64,000 nucleotides of DNA from Candidatus Accumulibacter propinquus. Lineage in GTDB: Bacteria; Pseudomonadota; Gammaproteobacteria; Burkholderiales; Rhodocyclaceae. The stretch is from NCBI GenBank assembly GCA_016714935.1, contig JADKBU010000015.1:56503-120502 (forward strand). Direction: 5' to 3'. The translations under genes and the position numbers were made by a program. Every line of letters starts with the position of its first letter. The stretch's first letter is position 1. A model generated the notes under the pieces. That model did no database searches and had not been told where the DNA came from. It saw nothing but the letters and a program-made list of their open reading frames with translations. This document shows positions 1 to 7,804 of this stretch, one piece after another.

Positions 1-218
1 CATTCCAAAGGCAGGATCACCGCCTGAGGATTGAGCAACTGATCGAGGCGGCTGCACAGAATCGGCCAGTCTTCCTGCTTGATCGGAAAATGGCGGCCGA
101 GGTTCAACACCGTGATCTGACGGACCTTGCCACCGATGCGCTCGGTGCGCACCAGTCGGTAGGTGACGTAGCTTTCACCCGTCGCCTTGTTGCCGGTTCT
201 CGTCTGTCGGATAAACAT
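1..218 (-). CDS. IS1634-like transposase, N-terminal part (runs off the window)
   Basis: The minus strand reads a protein start MFIRQTRTGNKATGESYVTY that continues through GGKVRQITVLNLGRHF and KQEDWPILCSRLDQLL to the window edge. From memory this is the N-terminal signature of IS1634-like DDE transposases, which cut and paste an insertion sequence. Only about 72 residues lie in the window, so the DDE catalytic core cannot be judged. The ATG at 218-216 was chosen because the recognisable start begins exactly there; a GTG lies two codons upstream. With the recombinase fragment and the IS110 copy it marks 1-6790 as an accessory strip. The inverted repeat of the element was not found. Confidence 0.7.
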   Translation of the reverse strand, partial: MFIRQTRTGNKATGESYVTYRLVRTERIGGKVRQITVLNLGRHFPIKQEDWPILCSRLDQLLNPQAVILPLE

Positions 219-502
219 GCCCACGATCGTACAACAAAAGCAAGGGGATCGGCCAAAACGGCATACGATTATGGCACTACAAAACGCCAGAAAAACTCAC
301 GGCGCTAAAAATCAAAGACTTAGCGTCGAGCCTCGCCTGAAAAGCAGGAAATATGCGTATGGGGTGTTAAAAACCGGTTAATACTTCGATTTCCACATAC
401 ACCTCCTTCGTTATCATCGGCGCCTCAAAAAATCGCCGATCTTCCCAGTTCGGTGTATCAACTTTCAATCGTTGCGCTGTATCAATTTACTTCCGTTGCT
501 GA

Positions 503-637
503 CAGCTGGCGCCGGATATCGTGGAGGCGATTCTGGCGGGCAAGCAGCCTGCGAGCCTGACGTTGAAGGATCTGATGCTGCCGTTTCCGGTGGAGTGGGA
601 GAGGCAGAGGGTGCGGTTTGGGATGGGGGATAGGTGA
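503..637 (+). pseudogene. C-terminal remnant of a large serine recombinase / resolvase-family protein
   Basis: A 44-codon stretch with a stop just before it (TGA at 500-502) reads APDIVEAILAGKQP, then a segment with TLKDLMLPFPVEW and a short basic end before TGA at 635-637. I recognise this as the extreme C terminus of resolvase-family site-specific recombinases often carried by beta- and gammaproteobacterial mobile elements. The catalytic N-terminal domain with its serine and the zinc-ribbon region are missing and no start codon is available, so it is a non-functional scar. It indicates that a larger integrated element once lay here. Confidence 0.65.
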
Positions 638-928
638 TCGTTTCAAGTATTCAAGAAAAAGGGACAGGTTTCACCCTCTATCTGTGTCGCCTATGATCTT
701 TGTAGGAAGAAGGCAGTACGATGTATTCTGAATGGGGTTGTCCCGCACCACCCACAGCTGGCGACGCCGGCTTGGACGGCTCGTTAGTGCTTCCCTTCCT
801 GCTGCCAAGATCCCCAGTAGGAACCACTCAACAGCACTACGAGGATGGGCAGCACCGGCAATGCTCAACGTAGCCACAACGCCAAAGTGTGATGAATGCC
901 AGATGAAATATGAGGATCGTGGCCTGGT

Positions 929-2119
929 ATGACAGATATCGTCTTGACACTGATCCACGGCACCTGGGCACCGCACGCACCGTGGACGCTACCAGACTCG
1001 CCACTGCGCAAAGCACTCGCCGGCCAACTGGGTGACCGGATCGCGTTTGAAACTCTGGAGTGGTCGGGAGCCAACACCCACCGCGCACGGCGAGAAGCGG
1101 CGCAGAAACTGCGCGCTCAACTGGCCGATTCGATAGCCGCTAATCCACTAGCCCGCCATTTCCTCGTAGCGCACAGCCATGGCGGCAATGTCGCCCTGTA
1201 CGCGATGGCAGACGCTACCCTGCGTCAACATATTGCCGGCATTGCTTGCCTGAACTCGCCGTTCATATGCGCCCTCAAGCGCAACACCAAGCAATTTATG
1301 CTTGAGATCTTTGCATGGATGGCGGCCTACTTCGTGTTGCTTTTCATGGCCTACGCAGTCTTCTATGTGCTGGCCCCTCTGAGTACAGACCCTAACCTGC
1401 AGCATCTGGGCCTGTTGGCCCAGATCGGTCTTGGTCTCGGGTTTGCAGCCGTTTTGATCCTGCTAATCTTCTTCGTCATCGAACCTGGGCTGATGTATAG
1501 CCGTAAGCTTGAAGACCGGGTGGCGTCTTGGGCTGCGACGCGCCGCGCTGGAATCTCGCAGGACATCATCCTGCCGCAAAACCCCGATGTACCTGTGTTA
1601 TGCGCATGGACAGCGGGTGACGAGGTCATTTCATCTTTCGGCCTACTTGATGCGCTAGCCAACCTGCCCTATCTCGCACTGAGCTTTATCGGTTTGCTTT
1701 TGTCATTCGTGGTGATCTACGGACTGCAGGCCTTTGGCATACTGCCGTCCCTCTTTACGGTGCCAACCATCGACCCTACGCTGACACACTTCGTTCGTGT
1801 TCTGGTACGATTCCTGTTGGACTACCCGATCTCAACGGGTATGTACATGGTAGCGCTGCTCGTCGGGCTATTCTCTGCAGCGGTGTTCGTGAACCTGTTG
1901 TTTCGGGTACTACCGATGGGCATCGGCTTCGACAAGCTAGTCGACAGCCTGTTCGTCCGCTTGGCCTTCACGGTAACACCGGTGACCAGCAACCATATCG
2001 AATTCCTTGATATCGAGTCGGAGCATGGCTTTCTCGGTCATTCCAAAGCGTACAGTGACGCAGATCTCTTGGCGGAACTTGCGGGGTGGATTTCCGCTCG
2101 GTTGGCAAGGCCAGAGTGA
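929..2119 (+). CDS. Membrane-embedded alpha/beta hydrolase (lipase/esterase-like)
   Basis: A 396-residue protein. The N-terminal half has the alpha/beta hydrolase pattern: an HG oxyanion-hole motif at residues 10-11 (TLIHGTW) and a nucleophile elbow AHSHGG with the candidate catalytic Ser83. Candidate acid Asp231 (AGDEVIS) and His366 or His371 complete a possible triad. Unusually, the fold is interrupted by two hydrophobic pairs (about 127-150 and 161-185, then 246-274 and 303-328) that look like four membrane helices. The active site therefore probably sits at the inner membrane and may act on lipids. The substrate is unknown. It lies 88 bp upstream of another membrane protein in the same direction, so the two may be co-transcribed. 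No strong Shine-Dalgarno precedes the ATG. Confidence 0.7.
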   Translation: MTDIVLTLIHGTWAPHAPWTLPDSPLRKALAGQLGDRIAFETLEWSGANTHRARREAAQKLRAQLADSIAANPLARHFLVAHSHGGNVALYAMADATLRQHIAGIACLNSPFICALKRNTKQFMLEIFAWMAAYFVLLFMAYAVFYVLAPLSTDPNLQHLGLLAQIGLGLGFAAVLILLIFFVIEPGLMYSRKLEDRVASWAATRRAGISQDIILPQNPDVPVLCAWTAGDEVISSFGLLDALANLPYLALSFIGLLLSFVVIYGLQAFGILPSLFTVPTIDPTLTHFVRVLVRFLLDYPISTGMYMVALLVGLFSAAVFVNLLFRVLPMGIGFDKLVDSLFVRLAFTVTPVTSNHIEFLDIESEHGFLGHSKAYSDADLLAELAGWISARLARPE

Positions 2120-2207
2120 TTTCGGTGCCGCAGATAGGCCAGCGATTGGACCCGACACTTTCTGCGCGGCAGATAAACGCTAATCCTTGGGCGTCGAGAG
2201 GGAAGTG

Positions 2208-2822
2208 ATGATTGAGAGAATGAGTTCTTCGGTGGGACTTCGCGTGCTGGCCTGCATTCTCGTGCTCGCGGTCGTGACAGCCAGTACCTGGTGGTTCCTC
2301 GAAGAACGTAACACTTGGCCGCGAGGTGAAGCTCTTGGTGACGCTCTCCGGCCGGTCGTCGAAGGCAAGAACTCCGAGCAGGCGCTCGTGGCTCGCGCGA
2401 TCTGGGACAACTACCTCGAGACTAGATCGAACGCGTCAAGATGGAGCGGTGTCTACTGGGGCTTTACATTCACTGCGGCAGTTTTCAGCGCCCTGGCCGC
2501 GCTTATCCTCAAGCTAGAAACCTTCATCAAGAACGAGGGCGCGAAGAAAGACTTGGCTGCCTTGCTCTCTGTCACCGCTGCGCTGCTGATTACCATCTCC
2601 TCGGGCGGTGACTTTCAGCGTAAGTGGCAGGCAAATCGAATCGCGGCCGCCGAGCTTGAACGGACGGGCTATGAGTTCCTGGAGAATGATGGTGCAGACG
2701 CACGCACCTACCTTGCGACAGTCGGACAGAGTCTCCTCAGGCGGCATATGGCAATCGTGGGCAGTTCGGAGCAAAGGAACCCTCCGCAGGAGCCGGGCAA
2801 GGCCGCATCTCAGAACAAGTAG
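2208..2822 (+). CDS. Small multi-TM protein of unknown function (SLATT-like layout)
   Basis: A 204-residue protein starting at the ATG at 2208, preceded by a purine-rich AGAGGGAAG site; an upstream in-frame TTG at 2187 has no such support. An N-terminal hydrophobic segment (about 11-30) is followed by a polar helical stretch, then two close hydrophobic helices (about 80-100 and 117-134), and then a cytosolic-looking amphipathic tail with WQANRIAAAELERTGYEF. Two adjacent TM helices followed by this kind of soluble helix resemble the SLATT/DUF4231 membrane effectors found beside nucleotide-sensing defence genes. The resemblance is by layout only, and no SMODS or SLOG partner is next to it. It probably pairs with the upstream membrane hydrolase. 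Confidence 0.45.
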   Translation: MIERMSSSVGLRVLACILVLAVVTASTWWFLEERNTWPRGEALGDALRPVVEGKNSEQALVARAIWDNYLETRSNASRWSGVYWGFTFTAAVFSALAALILKLETFIKNEGAKKDLAALLSVTAALLITISSGGDFQRKWQANRIAAAELERTGYEFLENDGADARTYLATVGQSLLRRHMAIVGSSEQRNPPQEPGKAASQNK

Positions 2823-3038
2823 CGTGAGTCCCAGGTGACGCCCAACAGAGCAGCCGAAGGTCTTTCGCCGCCGGCTCCCACACCGCCCACCCGGCCGTTC
2901 GCACTGGGCGGTTCAGCGAGTTGGCGCGCTCGACGAAGTGTCTTGAGCCGTGTAGCCCCTGGGCCTCAAACGGCAGGGACTTGACGCTCAGGAGGGCTTG
3001 CGCCTCCAGGCAGGCAAACCAATACGGAGGAGGCTGGC

Positions 3039-3428
3039 GTGACAGAACACCCCATAGAAGTCTGGCATCGGCTGGTTCAAGAACGGAACCCACACGGGCT
3101 CGATGTGCTGCTCGATGCAGACGCAGTGTTTGTTTCACCAGTAATGCACACGCCGCAGCGGGGCAAGAAGGCCGCGGCAATGTACTTGGCTACGGCCTTT
3201 CAGGTGTTCTTCAACCCAACTTTCCGCTACGTGCGCGAGATCGTCGGAAACACCGACGCCATGCTTGAATTCGAGACCGAGATCGACGGTGTCTTGGTTA
3301 ACGGTGTCGACATCATCAAGTGGAACGAAGCGGGACGCATCGTTGAGTTCAAGGTAATGCTTCGTCCGCTCAAGGCGATCAATCTCATTCATCAACGCAT
3401 GACCGCCATGCTTCAAGCCAGCCAGTGA
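3039..3428 (+). CDS. NTF2-like / SnoaL-fold small protein
   Basis: A 129-residue protein with a very good Shine-Dalgarno (CGGAGGAGG) nine bases before its ATG. Its composition and length fit the SnoaL/NTF2-like cone fold: an N-terminal helix (IEVWHRLV), aromatic and hydrophobic strands (LDVLLDADAVFVSPV, AFQVFFNPTFRYVREIV), a strand pair DAMLEFETEIDGVLVNGVDI and a C-terminal strand carrying FKVMLRPL. Members include small-molecule isomerases, hydratases and plain ligand-binding proteins; nothing here identifies a substrate. The next small ORF starts only five bases after its stop, which suggests a two-gene transcript now broken by a frameshift in the second gene. Confidence 0.65.
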   Translation: MTEHPIEVWHRLVQERNPHGLDVLLDADAVFVSPVMHTPQRGKKAAAMYLATAFQVFFNPTFRYVREIVGNTDAMLEFETEIDGVLVNGVDIIKWNEAGRIVEFKVMLRPLKAINLIHQRMTAMLQASQ

Positions 3429-3432
3429 GCGC

Positions 3433-3679
3433 ATGTCGCAGAAAATTCATCCATCAACCCCGGAGATCAACCGTCTGCGAGCCGCCGCAGCCCTGATTCC
3501 CAGCATCGAGTCTGGCTTGCTGGAGTTCAAGGCTCTCTGTCGAGCGGGCTGCGCTCACGGCTTCGTTCTGCGAATGGACGGCCGAGAATGTGCCTGACGA
3601 TCCCGAGGTCGTGAAACTGGCGGAAACGGTGGGCAGCGGGCTGAAGCGCATCAAGATGGCGTTGTCTGCGGTCGCTTGA
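3433..3679 (+). pseudogene. Frameshifted small gene of unknown function
   Basis: An ATG at 3433, four bases after the NTF2-like stop, opens a 54-codon frame beginning MSQKIHPSTPEINRLRAAAA that ends at 3597. Near 3540 the sequence reads better one base later, giving a continuous frame through ASFCEWTAENVPDDPEVVKL to a TGA at 3677-3679. Joined, the two parts make a plausible helical protein of about 80 residues, so a one-base insertion near 3538-3550 has probably split the gene. I do not recognise the family. A sequencing error is the alternative to true decay. Confidence 0.35.
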
Positions 3680-4084
3680 GCCTTCCAGGCAACAGACACT
3701 GACTTGGTTGGCACTTGGGTAATGATGTGGGTGCCTGCCCGTTGTCCCGGAAGCACCTGCTACTCGATTTCCCTGACACCACGGCACTTCGGTAACGCAG
3801 TACACTCCCAAGCGCACTTCCTGCCTTCGACCCATGTTTGGCAATGCGCTTGGTCAGTCTCCAGCCTGCCCGTTTTTCGTTTTCCACGCCGATCGTCGTA
3901 CGCAACGCTCGCCTCCATGCCGTAGCCATAGGTTGGGCTGAGGAGCGAAACCCCACAACCGGAGCAAATCCCGGGGATCGGGGCGCGGCAGAGACGCCGG
4001 CACCCCTGATCGTTTCGGGCTGGGGCTGACCGTCACGCGATGACGCGTGGTACAGTCATTACTTTCTGGAGATCACCTAAGCCG
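3680..4084. other. Stretch without a recognisable gene
   Basis: About 400 bases between the broken small gene and the IS110 copy. Several short open frames exist on both strands, but none has family-like composition, a ribosome site or a good start. I see no tRNA, array or clear terminator. The part next to 4085 may contain the outer left boundary of the IS110 element. Confidence 0.4.
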
Positions 4085-5589
4085 TCATGCGCCGGACATC
4101 CGGCCGACTCCGGCGCACACGCTAACGGTCATTGCAGTTGCCGCCGCCCCGGATGATGAAAGAAGATGCGGGTTGGGAAGCGGCGGGTAGAGGTCGCGCA
4201 ATATTTTGGCGGCTCGACCCCGCAAGCTAACGTGACCCGCTGAACCGACTCGTACCCCGGATTGCTGCCATCGAGCGCACACATTAAAAGGGGCCGTTGG
4301 CGACCTGTCGCCTTCAGGCAATTTCGGTTCTGGCACCCACCGCCTCCCGCGTTCAAGTTTATGGCGAAAGGAGACGGATGGAACTGGTTCCGATCCACAA
4401 GCGGGTCATTGGGCTGGATATTCATCAGGCCAGGTCACGGCGTGCGCGATCATCGAGGAATCGGGCGGCGAGACACGACTCGAGCAGCGGCAATTTGGCG
4501 CGTTCAAACGGACCGGCGGGAGCTGGCGGTCTGGGCGGCGGCGCTTGATCCGGACGAAGTCGTCATGGAAAGCACGGGCATCTACTGGAAGAGTCCGTAT
4601 GCGGCGCTGGAGGCGGTCGGTATCCGGGCGACGGTGGTCAATGCCCGTCATGTCAAGCAGGTGCCGGGACGCAAGACGGATGTCGGAGATGCCCAGTGGC
4701 TGGCCACCCTGGCGCGAGCCGGTCTGCTCCGAGGGTCTTTCGTGCCGCCGGCCCAACTGCGCGAACTGCGTCTGATCGCCCGGCAACGGCAGAAGCTGGT
4801 CGGGCTGCTCTCGTCCGAGAAGAACCGCATGCACAAAGTGCTGACCGATGCCGGCATCCGGCTGGGCGTGGTGGTCAGCGATATCCATGGTCAGTCGGCA
4901 CGCGCGATGATCAAGGGATTCTCCGGGGGCAGGCCCGCACGAGGTTCTTGCACGATGCCCTGCAGGGCGAATTGACCGCGAGTCACGTGTTCGTTCTTGA
5001 CGAACTATTGCGGCATATCGAGGAACTCGAAGCGCGCATCACGCGATTCGACGCCCGTCTACTCCACGAGTTGGCGAGCGAGCACAATGCGCTGGCCCTG
5101 CTACAAACCTTGCCAGGTGTCGACACCATCGGTGCCGCCATGCTGCTCGTCGAGATCGGCAGCGATAGGTGCGTTTTCGGCAACCCCGATCGCCTGGCTT
5201 CCTGGGTGGGTATCTGTCCAGGAAACAACGAATCCGCCGGAAAGCGCAAGTCCGGACGGGTCCGCAAGGGCAATCCCTACGTCCGACGACTCCTGTGCGA
5301 GTTTGCTCACGCCGCCAGCCGGACCAAATCAGCGTTTCACGCCAAGTTTCAATCGCTGATCGTTCGTCGTGGCCACAAGCGCGCCATCGTCGCCTTGGCT
5401 CACAAGATGTTGCGCACCATCTTCTTCATGCTCAAGCGTGGCGACTATTACCGGGACTCCGCCACCAACTATGAGCAGCTATCGGTGCAGCGCAACGCTT
5501 CTCGCTGGATCAAGGCGCTGACTCGCTTCGGCTTCATCCCCGCAGCCGCCTGATTCACGACCACCACTCTCCATGACCGCTCGCGGTCA
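4085..5589 (+). mobile_element. Decayed IS110-group insertion sequence, boundaries approximate
   Basis: The element is defined by a broken IS110-type transposase (4378-5553) and about 290 bases of non-coding left-end sequence before it. In the IS110 group this 5' segment normally encodes the bridge RNA that pairs with target and donor DNA. The left segment contains GC-rich self-complementary stretches, for example around 4091-4112 (repeats of CCGG/GGCC). At the right, a perfect short inverted repeat lies at 5574-5589, just past the transposase stop. IS110 elements lack classical terminal inverted repeats and make no long target duplication, so the exact ends cannot be fixed by eye. The coordinates are estimates. 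Confidence 0.5.
4378..5553 (+). pseudogene. IS110-family transposase, multiply frameshifted
   Basis: The start MELVPIHKRVIGLDIHQA is in one frame. After a one-base loss near 4431 the text continues as VTACAIIEESGGETRLEQRQ; after another loss near 4507 as DRRELAVWAAALDPDEVVME through GRKTDVGDAQWLATLARAGL and VVVSDIHGQSARAMIKG. Near 4920-4960 there is a further frame change plus a deletion of roughly a dozen residues, and the last frame runs FLHDALQGELTASHVFVLDE to a stop at 5553, including the Transposase_20 region LLQTLPGVDTIGAAMLLVEI and SAGKRKSGRVRKGNPYVRR. Three shifts and a deletion make it inactive. The ATG has a good AAAGGAGAC site upstream. An intact copy elsewhere could still act on this copy. 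Confidence 0.85.
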
Positions 5590-5777
5590 GGTACCCGTGC
5601 GCTTGGAGACTGGGTTCTTTCACATAAACTGGAAACCGATCGGGAAGATCCACGATAACGCTAATACACAAAATCAAGCGTTGTGCGCGCGCGTGCGCGT
5701 GGCGCTGCTGTTGTTGCGGACGACGCCCGTCAGATCGCCAGGGGGAAGTTACAGCGCAACCAATCGAAAGCTGCCTC

Positions 5778-6653
5778 TTAGCTATTGAACTCGGCAAAGA
5801 ACTCCCTGTCGATTTCATAGCTGGTAACCGGTTTGAGGCCAAGTTCGAGGTTCTCCAGCATATCGACAAGTTTATCTCCATCGATAAGGTCGATTGGCGG
5901 TGCGCCATCCCTGGACGCTTCGCGGCGCGCCTCGGCGGTAAAGGTTCCAGTTGTGATGATGATCCCTTTATCGGCACGACCTGTCATTGCACCGCGAAAA
6001 TCGCGGACATGCGAGGGGGAAACGGATTTCGCATAGCGCTTACACTGGAAGACCACCTTGAAGGAAACCAGCGGATTTATTTGCAGGGTGCCATGCCCAT
6101 CGATTCCACCATCACCGCTCCTGCCGGTGACGACGACTTGAATGAAACCAGCCTCTCGTAGAAGGCGCTGAGACAGACGTTCAAAGCCCCCGGATGGCAA
6201 TTTCAAGAGCAAGTCGAAGACTTCGCCGCGGTATGTTTCGGGCGAGGTCCTAGCGTCCTCAACAACTTGCTCCACCACTGATTCAGGCGCGTCGGTCTTT
6301 GCCCGCTGTTGCTTTTGGTAAATGCGGACTTGGTTAGCAATTTCGCGCGCCTGGTCTAATGAAAGGGAAGTGGCGCGACCTTTTTCGGTGAGAGTCCAAA
6401 CCCCTCGCTTTGATGAGTCCAAAAGACCCATGCGTACAAGGTAATACCTCGCCCATGCAACCTGATTTCGATAACGTGACTGGTCAGACGGGAGAACTTC
6501 GTTTTGAAGCTCATCGGGAAGGGCAAGGTCGCAAGCAATTCGCTCGACAACCTCATCCGGAGTACCTGAGCCGCCAAGTGCACGGAGCGCATCCAGTAGC
6601 GGCCCGAAGTATCGAACGAACTGCGGGCCTTCGCTTTTCGTCTTACGTGTCAT
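5778..6653 (-). CDS. mrr: Mrr-type restriction endonuclease
   Basis: A 291-residue protein with the two-domain build of E. coli Mrr, a type IV restriction enzyme that cuts modified foreign DNA and can respond to high-pressure stress. Residues about 1-100 form the Mrr N-terminal winged-helix domain (LDALRALGGSGTPDEVV, then VRMGLLDSSKRGVWTLTEKG). Residues about 150-280 form the PD-(D/E)xK catalytic domain, with TGRSGDGGIDGHG giving Asp185 and VFQCKRYAK giving the Q203/K205 pair. All expected active-site residues are present. It is encoded alone, facing the IS110 copy and next to the tRNA-Ser, a usual place for acquired defence genes. No obvious Shine-Dalgarno was seen before the ATG at 6653. 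Confidence 0.88.
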   Translation of the reverse strand: MTRKTKSEGPQFVRYFGPLLDALRALGGSGTPDEVVERIACDLALPDELQNEVLPSDQSRYRNQVAWARYYLVRMGLLDSSKRGVWTLTEKGRATSLSLDQAREIANQVRIYQKQQRAKTDAPESVVEQVVEDARTSPETYRGEVFDLLLKLPSGGFERLSQRLLREAGFIQVVVTGRSGDGGIDGHGTLQINPLVSFKVVFQCKRYAKSVSPSHVRDFRGAMTGRADKGIIITTGTFTAEARREASRDGAPPIDLIDGDKLVDMLENLELGLKPVTSYEIDREFFAEFNS

Positions 6654-6797
6654 GGCTCGTGGCTCATTTCCAAATCGCGTTCTCGATCAAGCCGACTTGG
6701 TTACAGCGCAACTGCGCGCCTTTGTGTCACCACGTACCATGCAAGCGCATCGGAATTGATGGGGCAGCAAGTGGGATTCCCATCTGCATAAATACAA

Positions 6798-6819
6798 AAG
6801 CCCTGATTTAACAGGGCTT
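6798..6819 (-). terminator. Rho-independent terminator of the tRNA-Ser transcript
   Basis: A perfect 8-bp inverted repeat (6798-6805 against 6812-6819) with a 6-base loop lies 12 bases past the tRNA 3' end. On the minus strand it is followed by TTTTGTATTT, a good U-rich tail. Confidence 0.8.
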
Positions 6820-6831
6820 CCAGGCTATAAC

Positions 6832-6922
6832 TGGCGGAGAGAGCGGGATTCGAACCCGCGGTGGGATGTTATCCCACACACGCTTTCCAGGCGTGCGACT
6901 TAAACCACTCATCCATCTCTCC
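6832..6922 (-). tRNA. tRNA-Ser, anticodon GGA
   Basis: On the minus strand the gene starts GGAGAGATGGATGAGTGG and ends CTCTCC-G-CCA, giving a full acceptor stem with an encoded CCA (6834-6832). The anticodon loop reads CTGGAAA, so the anticodon is GGA (serine TCC/TCT codons). A long variable arm of the serine type follows, built around the GTGGGAT/ATCCCAC stem, and the T loop GGTTCGAATCC is intact. Length is 91 bases. Its 3' end faces the accessory strip 1-6790, as expected if the gene has served as an integration site. Confidence 0.95.
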
Positions 6923-7164
6923 GGAAGAGGACGAATTCTAGCAGAAGGCCAAGCCAATACCAAACGTGACGCACGGCCATGACCGGCAGGCGGCCAGCCG
7001 CCCTCAGATCCCGGAATCACTTCTCGCTTGTTCCCACCCACCTTCGTGCCCCGCGGTCGGACGGCCCTTTCTCGACGAATCGGCGCATCCTGTCGCTTCA
7101 GGACGGTGCGCCACTTTGCGCGGGGGCGAGTGCTATCATTCGCCACTTTGCCTGGCCTTCGTCA

Positions 7165-7788
7165 ATGAGTCTATACACCCTGAAGCCTCGTTTTCAGGCC
7201 CTGCTCCGCCCTTCGGTGCGAGCTCTGCATGCACTCGGGGTAACCGCCAATCAGGTGACGATCGCTGCCTGCGCAGGTTCCGTCATGGTCGGATCCGGGC
7301 TGGTGATTGCCGCCGAATCGGAACAGCGGCAGTGGTTCCTGCTGCTGCCCGCCTGGCTCTTGCTGCGCATGGCGATGAATGCGATGGATGGGCTGCTGGC
7401 ACGGGAATTCGGGCAGCGTTCGGCAATCGGCGCCTATCTCAACGAACTCTGCGATCTGCTGTCCGATGCCGCACTGTACCTGCCTGTTGCCTTTGTGCCC
7501 GGGACCGGAGGAGTGTTGACGATGCTGGTCATCGTATTGTCGAATCTGTCGGAAATGGCTGGCGTACTGGGTGTTGGTGCGGCAACCAGCAGGCATAACG
7601 ACGGCCCGATGGGCAAGAGCGATCGGGCATTCGTTTTTGGCGTGCTTGGCCTCCTGCTTGGCGTCGGTATCGCTCCCGGTCCGTGGCTGAACTGGGTGCT
7701 CTCGGTCACCGCCCTGTTGCTGATATGGACCATCGCCAACCGAGTCAGGCGTGGCCTTGCCGAAGATCGCAACGTCAATGCCGAGTAA
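7165..7788 (+). CDS. ynbA: CDP-alcohol phosphatidyltransferase family protein, YnbA-like
   Basis: A 207-residue inner-membrane protein. The ATG at 7165 gives a normal N terminus (MSLYTLKPRFQALLRP); longer frames upstream lack support. Members move a phosphatidyl group from CDP-diacylglycerol to an alcohol. The signature is present but altered: N72-x2-D75-G76-x2-A79-R80 then G89-x3-N93-x3-D97-x3-D101, so the first and third canonical aspartates are asparagine. Several hydrophobic helices follow to the C terminus. Three further genes in the same direction match E. coli ynbC, ynbD and ynbB, which makes the YnbA assignment good. The E. coli proteins are themselves uncharacterised, so the acceptor alcohol is unknown. 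No clear Shine-Dalgarno is visible. Confidence 0.82.
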   Translation: MSLYTLKPRFQALLRPSVRALHALGVTANQVTIAACAGSVMVGSGLVIAAESEQRQWFLLLPAWLLLRMAMNAMDGLLAREFGQRSAIGAYLNELCDLLSDAALYLPVAFVPGTGGVLTMLVIVLSNLSEMAGVLGVGAATSRHNDGPMGKSDRAFVFGVLGLLLGVGIAPGPWLNWVLSVTALLLIWTIANRVRRGLAEDRNVNAE

Positions 7789-7804
7789 CCCGGAGAAAAC
7801 CGAG

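Noticed and set aside
2823..3038. Possible integron attC site between the small membrane protein and the NTF2-like gene (GCCCAAC at 2841 fits RYYYAAC)
   Set aside because: No matching GTTRRRY end is found at a suitable distance, the required paired arms are absent and there is no integrase gene in the window.
2737..3180. 147-codon minus-strand frame
   Set aside because: Overlaps the well-supported NTF2-like gene and its ribosome site; composition looks non-coding.
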